DNA of 64,000 nt from Rhynchopus sp. YZ270_cl-10 (lineage: Eukaryota; Euglenozoa; Diplonemea; Diplonemida; Diplonemidae): positions 1,352,480 to 1,416,479 of the forward strand of contig OZ037882.1 of the NCBI GenBank assembly GCA_964035575.1, written 5' to 3'. The stretch's first letter is position 1. Each line of letters opens with the position of its first letter. The notes beneath the pieces were generated by a model that was not told where the DNA came from, ran no database searches, and saw only the letters and a program-made list of their open reading frames with translations. The position numbers and the translations under genes are program-made. Shown here one piece after another: positions 22,953 through 32,169 of this stretch.

Positions 22953-23769
22953 ATGGACCCCAAGAAACCGACACCGTGGAGTGATGATTTGCAGTCCACC
23001 AATCTCCTTGCGGAAGCCCCGATGCTCCTTCCTACTCCAACTGAAGAAGGGCCTAATTCACAGCCGGATGATGAGCTCCCGGATGACGTTATCAGAAACA
23101 ATGTGCTTAATGAGCCGGTTGATGATAGTCTTGCGGGTCTGATCACGGATCTACATATCCAGATGGAGAAAACTAAAGAAATGTGCAGGCAACTCACAGA
23201 AGCTCACAACATGATCCGTTCAGCCCACAGCTTCTACACATCACTGGTATGTAATATTACAGTTATTACTTTTAAATTCTTCTTAACACAGCATGAACGT
23301 GCGATTGAACACATCGTTAACCACCAAAACAAGAGGAGGAGGGTTGATACACCAAAGGTATAATGACTATTTGGTTTTATTCAACTGATACAAATAATAA
23401 TCACAGCGCAATTCGAGGATGTCTCAGGAGGCTATAACACCTGAGACCCCCACACTTGAGACGCCCACACTTGAGACCCCCACAACACCGGAGGCCCCTC
23501 AGGCCCCCCCAACTCGTACTCGTACTCCAGCGAGGAGAGGAGTATGGGTTTGTGAAACGTGCAAGAAGGTTTGCGAAACCTTATCTGCACTTAATAACCA
23601 CGTCAAAGTGCACGAGGAAAAATCTCCAAAACCCAGGAGGAATTACAAGAAAAAAAGCCCCCAGGTTACCACACCCCAGGTTACCACACCCCAGGTTACC
23701 GCACCCCAGGTCACCACCCCCATCCCACTTCCAGAAGATGATGACGATGATGATGAAGAATATTTTTAG
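22953..23769 (+). CDS. Helitron-associated coiled-coil/C2H2 accessory protein (three exons)
   Basis: Exons 22953-23246, 23292-23357 and 23407-23769 join in frame through 45- and 49-bp GT-AG introns to give about 240 residues. Exon 1 has an acidic N terminus and a predicted helical/coiled segment (ITDLHIQMEKTKEMCRQL). Exon 2 ends in a basic NKRRR nuclear-signal-like stretch. Exon 3 has ETPTL repeats, one good C2H2 finger (CETC...HVKVH, CX2CX12HX3H), a basic stretch, four PQVT(T/A) repeats and an acidic tail ending EEYF. I recognise no named family. It lies 0.45 kb upstream of the mini-Rep and 1.2 kb upstream of HelB on the same strand. The gene at 44025-44589 stands in the same position before HelA and has a similar order of parts. 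Intron 1 is stop-free and a multiple of three, so retention would add 15 residues. Confidence 0.8.
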
Positions 23770-24223
23770 GAATTTTTATCATTATTTTTTACAGTAAATT
23801 TTTTTAGTAGTTGTAGTATTTGACAAAATGATCCCCGTAAAAAATAGTGCTTCTGCGCATTCCCCCGCTTTTTTTCCCCTACTCAATTTATATTTTATAA
23901 AAAAAAGTCCACACCCATGAGGCGAGCGTTTTGGCATACGCTTGTAAGGACAGCCTTAAAAAAAACTTTCATCTGAAACAGAAGCGGTGTGGAAGCAAAC
24001 AACAAACAATCTTTACTTTTTCCCTCCCGTTTTATGACACCATAAAAGAGAAAGGTGTCGCTCGAGCATTGTCTTCTGTTTTTAATTTTTCCGTTTTATT
24101 TGTATATTTTTTCAGACACAAAATATCAGATACAATAAAAAAATAGAAAAAAAATTTTTTTTCTGAAATAACAAAGTACATTTTTATTTATCAGCAGAAG
24201 GAAGAATAACACACAAACAAACT
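23770..24223 (+). promoter_or_regulatory. Leader of the mini-Rep, related to the HelB leader
   Basis: There is no convincing gene. The stretch TTTGTATATTTTTTCAGACAC followed by AAAATATCAGAT, then ACATTTTTATTTATCA and ATAACACACAAACAAACTATG, closely parallels the stretch before HelB (24873-25021). The two genes therefore seem to share an ancestral promoter or 5' leader. Confidence 0.55.
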
Positions 24224-24700
24224 ATGACGTTCAACCCAATGTGGTATGAGATTCAGTCTAATCTGCTAGAAGGGGAGACAGCTATTGACCGTCCGGATCT
24301 GGTGCACCGCATCTTCTACCTCAAGGTGAAGGAGCTTGTAAATTATATCAGAGAAAAAAATGTTCTTGGGGATCACATTGCAATGGTGGTGGTGATGGAG
24401 TACCAGAAGAGGGGTCTGCCTCATGCTCACGCAATTCTTTGGAAAGACAACAGAACATCACCGAAGAACCCTTTAAATGTGGATCACATTGTACAACTCC
24501 CGGGACCATTCGCACACCCAAACCTCTACAAAGCTTTCAGTCAGTATCTGATGAACGACAGGTGGGTGGTTCAATACAATCTTCTCCTGAAATATCGGCG
24601 CCACAGAAACAATGAGGAAGTGCGCGGGGTCCTTGTTGTTAAGTATTTGTTTAAATACTTATTCAAGGGGGAGCCTGTGACAGGTCTATTGATGCAATGA
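24224..24700 (+). CDS. Stand-alone mini-Rep (HUH domain fragment of HelA type)
   Basis: An intact 158-residue frame matching only the Rep nuclease of HelA, at roughly two-thirds identity by eye. It starts at the motif around MTFNPMW, keeps the metal-binding HUH motif GLPHAHAILW (about 64-73) and the double-tyrosine motif KYLFKYLFKG (about 141-150). It lacks the ~80-residue Cys-rich insert and everything after the nuclease, including the helicase and OTU. The internal deletion joins QYLMND to RWVVQYN in frame. Known Helitron Reps nick and join DNA with these residues. Whether this small protein is active, a regulator, or just a remnant cannot be told from sequence. D2 carries P66S inside the HUH motif. 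Confidence 0.75.
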   Translation: MTFNPMWYEIQSNLLEGETAIDRPDLVHRIFYLKVKELVNYIREKNVLGDHIAMVVVMEYQKRGLPHAHAILWKDNRTSPKNPLNVDHIVQLPGPFAHPNLYKAFSQYLMNDRWVVQYNLLLKYRRHRNNEEVRGVLVVKYLFKYLFKGEPVTGLLMQ

Positions 24701-25018
24701 TTTGTGTGATAGAGTTGTGAACATTAACATAAGGGATAAAAAAAGAAAACAAAATACAAAATAGCGATAAGTGGGGATATGTCTTTGTGGGCTTGCGGGT
24801 TTTCGGGTTTTTTTGTCTCAGTTACTTTTTGTTTGTTATTTATTTGTTTTCCGAATTTTTCCTACTCTTCCAATATATTTGTATATTTTGTCAGACACAG
24901 AATATCAAATCACATAATACAACAACAAAAAAGGAATGTCCTATTTTTCCAATAATTCTGAGAACATTTTTATCCATCATCAGTCATTACAAACAGAAAA
25001 ACATAACACACCATAACT
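24701..25018 (+). promoter_or_regulatory. HelB upstream leader
   Basis: An AT-rich stretch holding a GCGGGTTTTCGGGTTT satellite-like fragment near 24795-24810 and the leader sequence shared with the mini-Rep (TTTGTATATTTTGTCAGACAC). It ends directly before the HelB start at ATAACACACCATAACTATG. There is no gene. Confidence 0.5.
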
Positions 25019-28000
25019 ATGTTGGAAGGGGGATATCAAGATCTCTATGGTCATATGATAGATGGAGATTTGGATGACTGCGCCAGAGAGCCCCCATCGA
25101 ATGGATGGTCTAGATACCTGTCGGACATGCGTGAATCTTTGCGTCTCTCGGCTGAAACATCACAAATGCAGTTAGAAGATATAAATTTTTTCTGCAGCCA
25201 GTACGAAAGCTCTGCACCACACACTCAATACGATGTCTGTGAGTGGTGTTTACAGAGATACAACAAAACAAAAATACATGATCCACATTGTCTCTTCAGG
25301 TACATGCACATCACGCACGTTGCAAAATGCCGTCTTGCGTACGTTATTGCTTCTATTAGAACAATAACTAATAAATCTTCGTTCAGGGATCTCTTTGCTG
25401 TACATCCTGAGTTAGAGTCTCGCTGGAACCGTTCTCTTGATTCTCTCACATACTCCGACAAGAAGAGAATCAAGTTGCTTGAGGAAGAAAAAAGTCATGG
25501 CATGCAAGGACTTTCTCCGTACATTCTTGGATCAATAGAGAACTGTGCAAATGACATCTGCGAAAGATGGCTCGAGAAGAGGTCCGATACACTGAGAACA
25601 AACGGACCCATCTGTCAAGCATTAGTTGCAGAATTCGAAAATAGGGTTTCTACTTCGGAAATGTGTGGGAGAAGTCTTGACCCAAGCCTCCACTCAGCTG
25701 CAATGAAGCTTGAAGACTACACAAATGGATGCGTGTCTTATGCTGACATTGGGGGGATGAATTCTGTCTGTAGAAAATGTGGTGCAAAGCTCTTCTCTGG
25801 TGAGGTCCGAGGAGAAGGGAGATATGGAATTTGCTGCAACAGGATCAAGGCGAGAGACATCCCTGGGCCAATTGAATTTGAGAACGACAACCACAAAAGA
25901 TTGTTCTCGGATCAAATGTTTCTCAAGAATTCATACCGCCTGAATTCTTATCATCAGATGGCCAAGGCATTGCATACCCCCCACAAGTTGTTTTCCAACA
26001 CACGCGGAATACACAACATAGTTGTAAAAGGAAAAGGGGTGAAGAAAATTATGGGCCTGTCTGACGATGCGGAAACAAGAAACCAAACCTGGTTTGTTGG
26101 TGGATACAACGAGCAGGACCGCGCCTTGAAAGGCTTGCAAGAGATGGAGAGGATCCCAGAACTGGAACGCGACACTACTCTCTACCAGGACATCATGACC
26201 ATGCTGAAAGACAATTGCTATGTCAGGATGTTCAGGAGAGCCTCAGTTCTGATGGACAGTGCCGAAGAGAACACACATGTGGCCATTAACTTTGACGATC
26301 TGCGAGGACCTGAGAAGACGGGACGGGAGTACGCAAACGCCGCTGCAGAAGATGAATTGCGGGCTGTATATACTGTCAGTACTGGAACAGATGATCACAA
26401 ATACGCAGCAGGTTGGGGCCGGCAGCAGTACAGCGTTATTATGCAGGGAGAAGCTGAAGGTGAAGGTGAAGGAAGCGATAGATACAGCAGAAAGATATCG
26501 GATTTTGATGCGAGGTTTGAGCCGCTGTGTTTTCCCCTTATCCATGTGTGTCCAAAGGACAGTACAGGTTGGAGACACAGTCGAAAAGATGAAGCAACGC
26601 CAAACCCCTACAGTGGTGTGTCAGCACAGGAGTATGGCTGCTTCCACCTGTTTTCACGGGCGACCGAGAAGAACCCAGATGGGGAACCAGGGCCTGCACT
26701 TATAGGGCGCAAGCTGACAGAATACTTCTTCCTTCAGCTTGGCATCCGTGCCATTACGCAACGCATATCTTACCACAGCCAGCAGATAGTAAAGAAGTAT
26801 GCAACAAAAGAATTCCTTGAAGAGGCCCGTGTTACGACAGTGGTGGAAAACCGTCGCGTCACCACACACGATGCGACCAATGACACTACAACAGCCACCA
26901 CCACCCTCTATGCCAGCTACCCGCGTGGGAAGAGAGCTAGGATTCAAGACCTCAACGATTCACTTGCGTTGAAGGCCCGTCTTGGCTGCCCCGATTATTT
27001 CCTGACCATGACAGCCAACCCACACTGGCCAGAGATTCTCAGGGAGCTGCGTCCAGGAGAAAGACCCTGTGACAGGTCTGATCTTGTGCACCGAGTCTTC
27101 AACCTCAAGATGGATCAACTTGAGAAAAAGTTGAAAGAGAATGCACTCGGGACGTACCAGGCAATGGTTCGTGTGGTGGAGTACCAGAAGCGCGGACTCC
27201 CCCACTTGCATCTTCTTCTGTGGGTTTCCAAGGAGCATAAGCCGAAGTCTGCAGCCATTTTTGACATGGCGGTGTCCTGCCAGTTGCCTGATCCCGAAAC
27301 GCAAGAAGAGCTATACAACTTGGTGTCGGAGCAGATGATGCACACCAAGTGTGATACTGTGCCCAGTGCACGATGCAAGGTGCCCGGCCCAGACGGCAAC
27401 GCACGGTGCAAACAGCACTACCCTAAAAACTTTCGGGAAGATACCCTGGCAACTGAGACAGGAATGTACAGCTATGGTATGCGGCCTGAAAATGGGAGAA
27501 CAAGCGCTGTTGCGGAAAAAGACCAAGAGCGGGCAAGAAAGCTGGCCACAGAAGGGAAGGTACACCCCAGCTGTAGAGACAACCGCTATGTTGTTTCCTA
27601 CAACATAGTTCTTCTCACCCAGTTCATGAGCCACTTCAACATAGAGGCTGTTGGATCTCCAGTTGTCATCAGATACCTCTTCAAGTATCTGTTCAAGGAC
27701 GATGAGTATGCTAATGTTTCAGTTTCAGCCAAAGACGGGGAAAAAAACAAAACGGATGAGTGCATGAGCTATCTGACAGGCATACACATTGGGTCACTTG
27801 AGGCCATTGGATACCTTCTCGGAACAAAGATGAGATACATTGACCCAAGTGTCACCAGACTTGATGTTCATCTTGCAGGCCAGCAAAGGCTGTACTACTT
27901 TCCTGGCAAGGAGGCAGAGGCTCTTGACAAGGCCACGGACACAACACTCACAGCCTGGTTTGCTGCAAATAGTGACGCAAAACGTGACCCGTCTTCCAAG

Positions 28001-31000
28001 TACCAGGGAATACAAACCCTGAACTACATCACTGTTCCTGAATACTTTGCCTTCTCCAGAGATAAAGCAGAGTGGACCCTGAGAAAAAGCTACGTGTACT
28101 GCCCCAGGACTGAGTCGCTTGTCACAACGGACAGATCACGAGCTGCAAAGTCCCATCTTCTGGCTATTGGTCGCCTGTACAGAACCCCTGTTTTGGATAA
28201 GGAGCTTCAGGCTCTGCGCACTATCCTCATGGTGAGAAAAGGACCCACTAGCTTTGATGACCTGATGACTGTAGAAGGGAAAAAGTGCGAGTCCTTTACG
28301 GATGCAGCAAATGAAATGGGGCTCCTTCAGGATGGTAAACTTGTGAAGCTTACACTTGTGGATGCAGTCAAAACCACTGTGTCAGGAAGATGCCTCAGGT
28401 TTACCCTTGCTGTTCTACTCAACTCCTTTGCTATTCCTCCTAATGACATGAAAGAACTCTGGAAGACATACAAGGTGGAGCTGTGCAAGCGTCCTCTGAA
28501 GCAGGGAGAGACTGCACCGGATGGGGAGGCTACGGTATCTGAGCAGGAGGAAAATGAAGCACTGTTGGATATTCAGAATGTGTTGAGAAACATTTGTGGG
28601 TCGGATGTAAAGCTAGAAGTCTTTGGACTCCCAACACCAACAGCTGCTGTGAGGAGTGCGAACGATGGAGTGTCTTGGGTTATGAAGGATGAAATCTACA
28701 ACATGGAAAAGCAGTGGCAAGAGTGGGAGATGATTCAACCTAAGCTCAATACAAAACAGATGGAAGCAGTTCAGCGTGTTCAACTCTCTGTGACTCAGGG
28801 CAAAGGCGAGATGTTTCTGCTTCAGGGTGCTGCAGGGACTGGAAAAACGTTTACCTACCAGGCCATGCTCAGTTGGTGCAGAAGCCACAGAGGGGTTCCG
28901 GCGCAAGATGACACACATCGTCCTAACATTGCCCTTGCAGTCGCAAGCTCTGGTATTGCAGCAATGCTCCTGCCTGGAGGAAGAACATCCCACAACAGAT
29001 TCAAGTTTCCTCTTGATCTGTACCCTGATGACCACCACTCTGTCTGCAAACTGACAAAAGAAATTGAAGATCTCATCCGCGCAACGGATCTCATTGTCTT
29101 TGATGAGGTGGTGATGGCAAACAGGGGCCACATAGAACTTCTCGACAGAACCTGCAGAAAGGTTACTGAAAAGGCCATGTGGTTTGGTGGAATTACTGTG
29201 GTTCTTGGTGGCGACTTCAAGCAGATTCTTCCTGTCACTGAGGGAGACAAGAGTGCCACGCTTAAAAACTGTCTGCATACTTCTCCTCTATTCCAAAATA
29301 TGACTATGCTGTCCCTTGTCGAGATAATGAGGCAGAAGGATGACAAAAATTGGGCTACCTACCTGGGAACCATTGGCGATGGGTCGTGCAACGATAGAGA
29401 CGGTTCCATATCTCTCCCAAGAAACCTCTACCGAAAGGATTGTGGGGATTATGTTGTACCTGATGATTTAATCACCCACGTCTTCCCTCTGATTGGAGAA
29501 GGTGTAGTTGGAAATGGCATGATCCTTGCACCAACTAACAAAGCTCAGAAGGCAATGAACAACATTTGTCTCAAGAGGCTGTGTGGGAAACAAAAAGAAG
29601 TACTCCATGAGTTCCAGCTTACAGGGAAGGACACATGCACAGAGGAGTCTGTTGAGGGAGAATCTGCCATTGACTCAGACGTGATGAATGCGTACCAGCA
29701 GACAGGCATACCTGACCACTGCATCACTGTCAAGGTTGGTGCTCCTCTAATGTTGCTTAAAAACCTCAACCCACCAAAGGGTCTCTGCAATGGAACGAGG
29801 TTTATTGTGACTGGCGTGACACAGCTCAACATTCAGGGGATCATTGTGGGTGACCCTAAAAGAGTTGGAACGGAAGTGAACATCCCCAGAGTTAAGAACA
29901 CTCCTGACGAGAAGAAGGCTGGTTTCAGCATGCAGCGTGTCCAGTTTCCTGTCGCACTGTCATTCGCCTCTACAATTAACAAGTCTCAGGGACAGACCCT
30001 CGATAGGGTTGGACTCGACCTCACAGAGTCTCAGTGCTTTGCACATGGGCAGTTGTACGTTGCTCTGAGCAGATGCCCAAAGGCAGAGCATGTCAAGGTT
30101 GCAGTGCCTCTGAAGAAATGGACCAAATCAACCAGAACTATTGTGGAGCCATACAGAGTGTCAAACCCTGTGTACAAGGACATGCTGAAATCTGTTGCTG
30201 ACCGTGGACTCGAGGGCATCTTTATGCAGCTGACTGAAGCAGAAGAGGCCATGCTACAGAGTTACCACGTCATGACTGACAAAGAGTACTCTGAACAGAC
30301 CCACAAACAAGCAAAGATGCCTCCACCATCTGACGACCATAAATTCTGGGACCCCATGCCAATGCAGTGCGAGAGCATTCAGTTTGAAGATGCTGAAGAT
30401 CTTGTCTATGTAGCCAAAAAGAGGAAGAGAGACCCAGAAGATAAGTCTCCTAAGAAGCGGAAGAAGAATAACCCTACATCAGCAGAAGCAACAACAGCAC
30501 AAAAGCCGAAGCTCTCCATTACCAGGGTTTTGGGGGATGGTACTTGCTTTTACCATGCTGTAGACCAGTCTATTACAAAGAGGATAGGACAAGGGAATCA
30601 ACTCAGAAGAGAATTGGAATTGTTTGTTGTGCAGAACAGTACTACAATAAAACATCATCCTCTTATTGTACCTGAAAACGCTAACACCGTATCCTCGATT
30701 GTAGGCACCTACAACGCCCTTATTAACAGGATAACTGGCAGGATTGATGGGACGTACGCAACATCAGACTATGCAGAACAGATTGAGTTTGCCTTGGTGA
30801 GTCTCTTAAAATGTGTTCTAATAACTATTGTCAAAATGAACCAAGATAACAAGCCCTCATCTTTTCACTTTTTGGGGAACAACTTGTCTACTGAACAAGT
30901 TCTTGCTAATATTCCTGCAAAGGACAGGATTATTTTATTACATACTGCAAACCCTGATCATTTTAATATTGGTACAGGGTCTCCTGAACATGAATTGGAA

Positions 31001-31078
31001 ACACACAAAAATGGTTTGGAACAATTGCATAGGGGATTTCCCAATGAGATTTTATATCAAGTTGATTGGGAGTTGTGA
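25019..31078 (+). CDS. Helitron HelB Rep-helicase-OTU transposase, copy 1
   Basis: A single uninterrupted 2019-residue protein. The N terminus has Cys/His clusters (CEWC...HC near 75-100; CRKCGAKLF...CC near 250-275, typical before the Helitron-like N domain). The Rep nuclease has DYFLTMTANPHW (about 658-669), HUH motif GLPHLHLLLW (about 722-731) and double-Tyr motif RYLFKYLFKD (about 884). The Pif1-type helicase has Walker A GAAGTGKT (about 1270), DEVVM (about 1360), LGGDFKQILPV (about 1395), TINKSQGQT (about 1650) and VALSRC. After a basic NLS-like stretch (PKKRKKN, about 1810) comes an OTU domain with GDGTCFYHAV (about 1838) and HFNIGTG (about 1979). It nicks, unwinds and transposes by a rolling-circle mechanism, as known for the family. 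It looks whole. The D2 copy differs by one residue (M1238K). Confidence 0.97.
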   Translation: MLEGGYQDLYGHMIDGDLDDCAREPPSNGWSRYLSDMRESLRLSAETSQMQLEDINFFCSQYESSAPHTQYDVCEWCLQRYNKTKIHDPHCLFRYMHITHVAKCRLAYVIASIRTITNKSSFRDLFAVHPELESRWNRSLDSLTYSDKKRIKLLEEEKSHGMQGLSPYILGSIENCANDICERWLEKRSDTLRTNGPICQALVAEFENRVSTSEMCGRSLDPSLHSAAMKLEDYTNGCVSYADIGGMNSVCRKCGAKLFSGEVRGEGRYGICCNRIKARDIPGPIEFENDNHKRLFSDQMFLKNSYRLNSYHQMAKALHTPHKLFSNTRGIHNIVVKGKGVKKIMGLSDDAETRNQTWFVGGYNEQDRALKGLQEMERIPELERDTTLYQDIMTMLKDNCYVRMFRRASVLMDSAEENTHVAINFDDLRGPEKTGREYANAAAEDELRAVYTVSTGTDDHKYAAGWGRQQYSVIMQGEAEGEGEGSDRYSRKISDFDARFEPLCFPLIHVCPKDSTGWRHSRKDEATPNPYSGVSAQEYGCFHLFSRATEKNPDGEPGPALIGRKLTEYFFLQLGIRAITQRISYHSQQIVKKYATKEFLEEARVTTVVENRRVTTHDATNDTTTATTTLYASYPRGKRARIQDLNDSLALKARLGCPDYFLTMTANPHWPEILRELRPGERPCDRSDLVHRVFNLKMDQLEKKLKENALGTYQAMVRVVEYQKRGLPHLHLLLWVSKEHKPKSAAIFDMAVSCQLPDPETQEELYNLVSEQMMHTKCDTVPSARCKVPGPDGNARCKQHYPKNFREDTLATETGMYSYGMRPENGRTSAVAEKDQERARKLATEGKVHPSCRDNRYVVSYNIVLLTQFMSHFNIEAVGSPVVIRYLFKYLFKDDEYANVSVSAKDGEKNKTDECMSYLTGIHIGSLEAIGYLLGTKMRYIDPSVTRLDVHLAGQQRLYYFPGKEAEALDKATDTTLTAWFAANSDAKRDPSSKYQGIQTLNYITVPEYFAFSRDKAEWTLRKSYVYCPRTESLVTTDRSRAAKSHLLAIGRLYRTPVLDKELQALRTILMVRKGPTSFDDLMTVEGKKCESFTDAANEMGLLQDGKLVKLTLVDAVKTTVSGRCLRFTLAVLLNSFAIPPNDMKELWKTYKVELCKRPLKQGETAPDGEATVSEQEENEALLDIQNVLRNICGSDVKLEVFGLPTPTAAVRSANDGVSWVMKDEIYNMEKQWQEWEMIQPKLNTKQMEAVQRVQLSVTQGKGEMFLLQGAAGTGKTFTYQAMLSWCRSHRGVPAQDDTHRPNIALAVASSGIAAMLLPGGRTSHNRFKFPLDLYPDDHHSVCKLTKEIEDLIRATDLIVFDEVVMANRGHIELLDRTCRKVTEKAMWFGGITVVLGGDFKQILPVTEGDKSATLKNCLHTSPLFQNMTMLSLVEIMRQKDDKNWATYLGTIGDGSCNDRDGSISLPRNLYRKDCGDYVVPDDLITHVFPLIGEGVVGNGMILAPTNKAQKAMNNICLKRLCGKQKEVLHEFQLTGKDTCTEESVEGESAIDSDVMNAYQQTGIPDHCITVKVGAPLMLLKNLNPPKGLCNGTRFIVTGVTQLNIQGIIVGDPKRVGTEVNIPRVKNTPDEKKAGFSMQRVQFPVALSFASTINKSQGQTLDRVGLDLTESQCFAHGQLYVALSRCPKAEHVKVAVPLKKWTKSTRTIVEPYRVSNPVYKDMLKSVADRGLEGIFMQLTEAEEAMLQSYHVMTDKEYSEQTHKQAKMPPPSDDHKFWDPMPMQCESIQFEDAEDLVYVAKKRKRDPEDKSPKKRKKNNPTSAEATTAQKPKLSITRVLGDGTCFYHAVDQSITKRIGQGNQLRRELELFVVQNSTTIKHHPLIVPENANTVSSIVGTYNALINRITGRIDGTYATSDYAEQIEFALVSLLKCVLITIVKMNQDNKPSSFHFLGNNLSTEQVLANIPAKDRIILLHTANPDHFNIGTGSPEHELETHKNGLEQLHRGFPNEILYQVDWEL

Positions 31079-31334
31079 ACATACAAAAAAAGTAATAAGA
31101 AGAGAAAAATGAAAGAAGTGGTAACAATCGGGGGTATGAAAACGGGTTGGGTTTGGTGGGTATTTTTTGGGATTATGGGTTTGGGGATACTATTAGTTTT
31201 TAAAAAAAATACAAATGAAGCATGAAATAGGAGAGAACAAAAACAAAGGAACATTTTATATTTCAATTTTTCTTCACACCCCCCACAAACACACACACCC
31301 ACAGAGTAGCCACAATATGTCCCTCAATAGAGTG

Positions 31335-31610
31335 TCCCGACCAAAAATCCCTGTATTTTCAATACAGGGATTTTTGGTCGGGATTTTGGCTCTTATGGAC
31401 AGAACGTAATTTATGGACAGATTTGTCGACATTTCTGTCCATAAATCCCAAAATGGCAAAAAATATTTTTTCAAATGGCTTACTGTAGTGGCTTCATCGG
31501 AGCAATTGCGCCGAAGTATGGTGGTCGTGGGCCCAAAAATACGTAGTAGACATTTAGTTACTTGGCCTACTGAGGTCTGTGGGTACCCTTTTTGGCCTAT
31601 ACAGGGAATT
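31335..31610. repeat. Hairpin repeat family, copy 2
   Basis: A perfect inverted repeat with 23-bp arms and a 3-base loop (31335-31383) is followed by the TTTATGGACAG cluster (two direct, one inverted, 31394-31446) and the conserved CTGTAGTGGCTTCATCGG part. It begins about 260 bp after the HelB stop, and a second copy follows ~365 bp later. Confidence 0.85.
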
Positions 31611-31701
31611 ACTGTCTACAGTGCATATAAACTCACAAACCACAGGTTGCCTGCAAACATCAATACACATACTGCAATAGGTTACTCAGGGATTTTGCAG
31701 G

Positions 31702-31960
31702 CAAAAATCCCTGTATTTTCAATACAGGGATTTTTGGTCAGGATCCTGGCTTTTATGGACAGAACGTAATTTATGGACAGATTTGTCGACATTTCTGTCC
31801 ATAAATCCCAAAATGGCCAAAAATAATTTTTATAAATAGGTTACTGTAGTGGCTTGATCGGAGCAATTGCGTCGAAGTATGTTGGTAGTAGACTCCATGA
31901 AACGTAGTATACAAAAGGTTACTTGGCCATCTGAAGTCTTTAGGGTACCTGCGGTCGGCC
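31702..31960. repeat. Hairpin repeat family, copy 3
   Basis: Same organisation as the copy at 31335, with 16-bp perfect arms and the same loop. The right part is more diverged (GGCTTGATCGGAGCAATTGCG, AGTAGACTCCATG). The D2 counterpart starts at 63765. Confidence 0.85.
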
Positions 31961-32119
31961 ACATACACGATATTACTGTTAAACTTTCAAAACTTCTTAC
32001 AGACGCACTAAATGTAAACACCACTTTTTCCACGTAAACTCAAATGCAAATACAAATGTAACTCACCTCACCAACACGATTCCCTAAGCATAACATACTA
32101 GAACATTTTCGATACACCA

Positions 32120-32169
32120 GCCCGTAACACTTCACACCAGCCTGCCTCAAATGGTTGCTCACTTCTCGT
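32120..32169. other. Satellite-edge sequence L (right end of D1)
   Basis: The ~45 bp before the satellite read ACACCAGCCT...CTTCTCGTG and then GCGGGTTT units. A similar stretch, ACACCAGCCT...CTTCTTGTG, precedes the satellite at 44801 although the DNA further left is unrelated. The middle of the match is weak. Confidence 0.5.

Larger units (their letters stand above)
12457..31970. repeat. Segmental duplication, copy D1
   Basis: This block matches 45432-64000 in the same orientation over its whole visible length, with an offset growing from about 31.90 to 32.06 kb. Outside repeat-number changes I noticed only a small number of substitutions and 1-2 bp indels. The block carries ARF, actin, two further genes, the accessory gene, a mini-Rep and HelB. 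Its left edge is a satellite junction. The right edge lies at or beyond 31970, because the second copy runs off the window there. Confidence 0.95.

Noticed and set aside
23931-24146. 71-codon frame upstream of the mini-Rep
   Set aside because: AT-rich low-complexity translation with no recognisable feature; better explained as leader sequence.
26243-29346. Numerous 70-220 codon frames opposite HelB and HelA
   Set aside because: Shadow frames of long coding regions, without their own signals.
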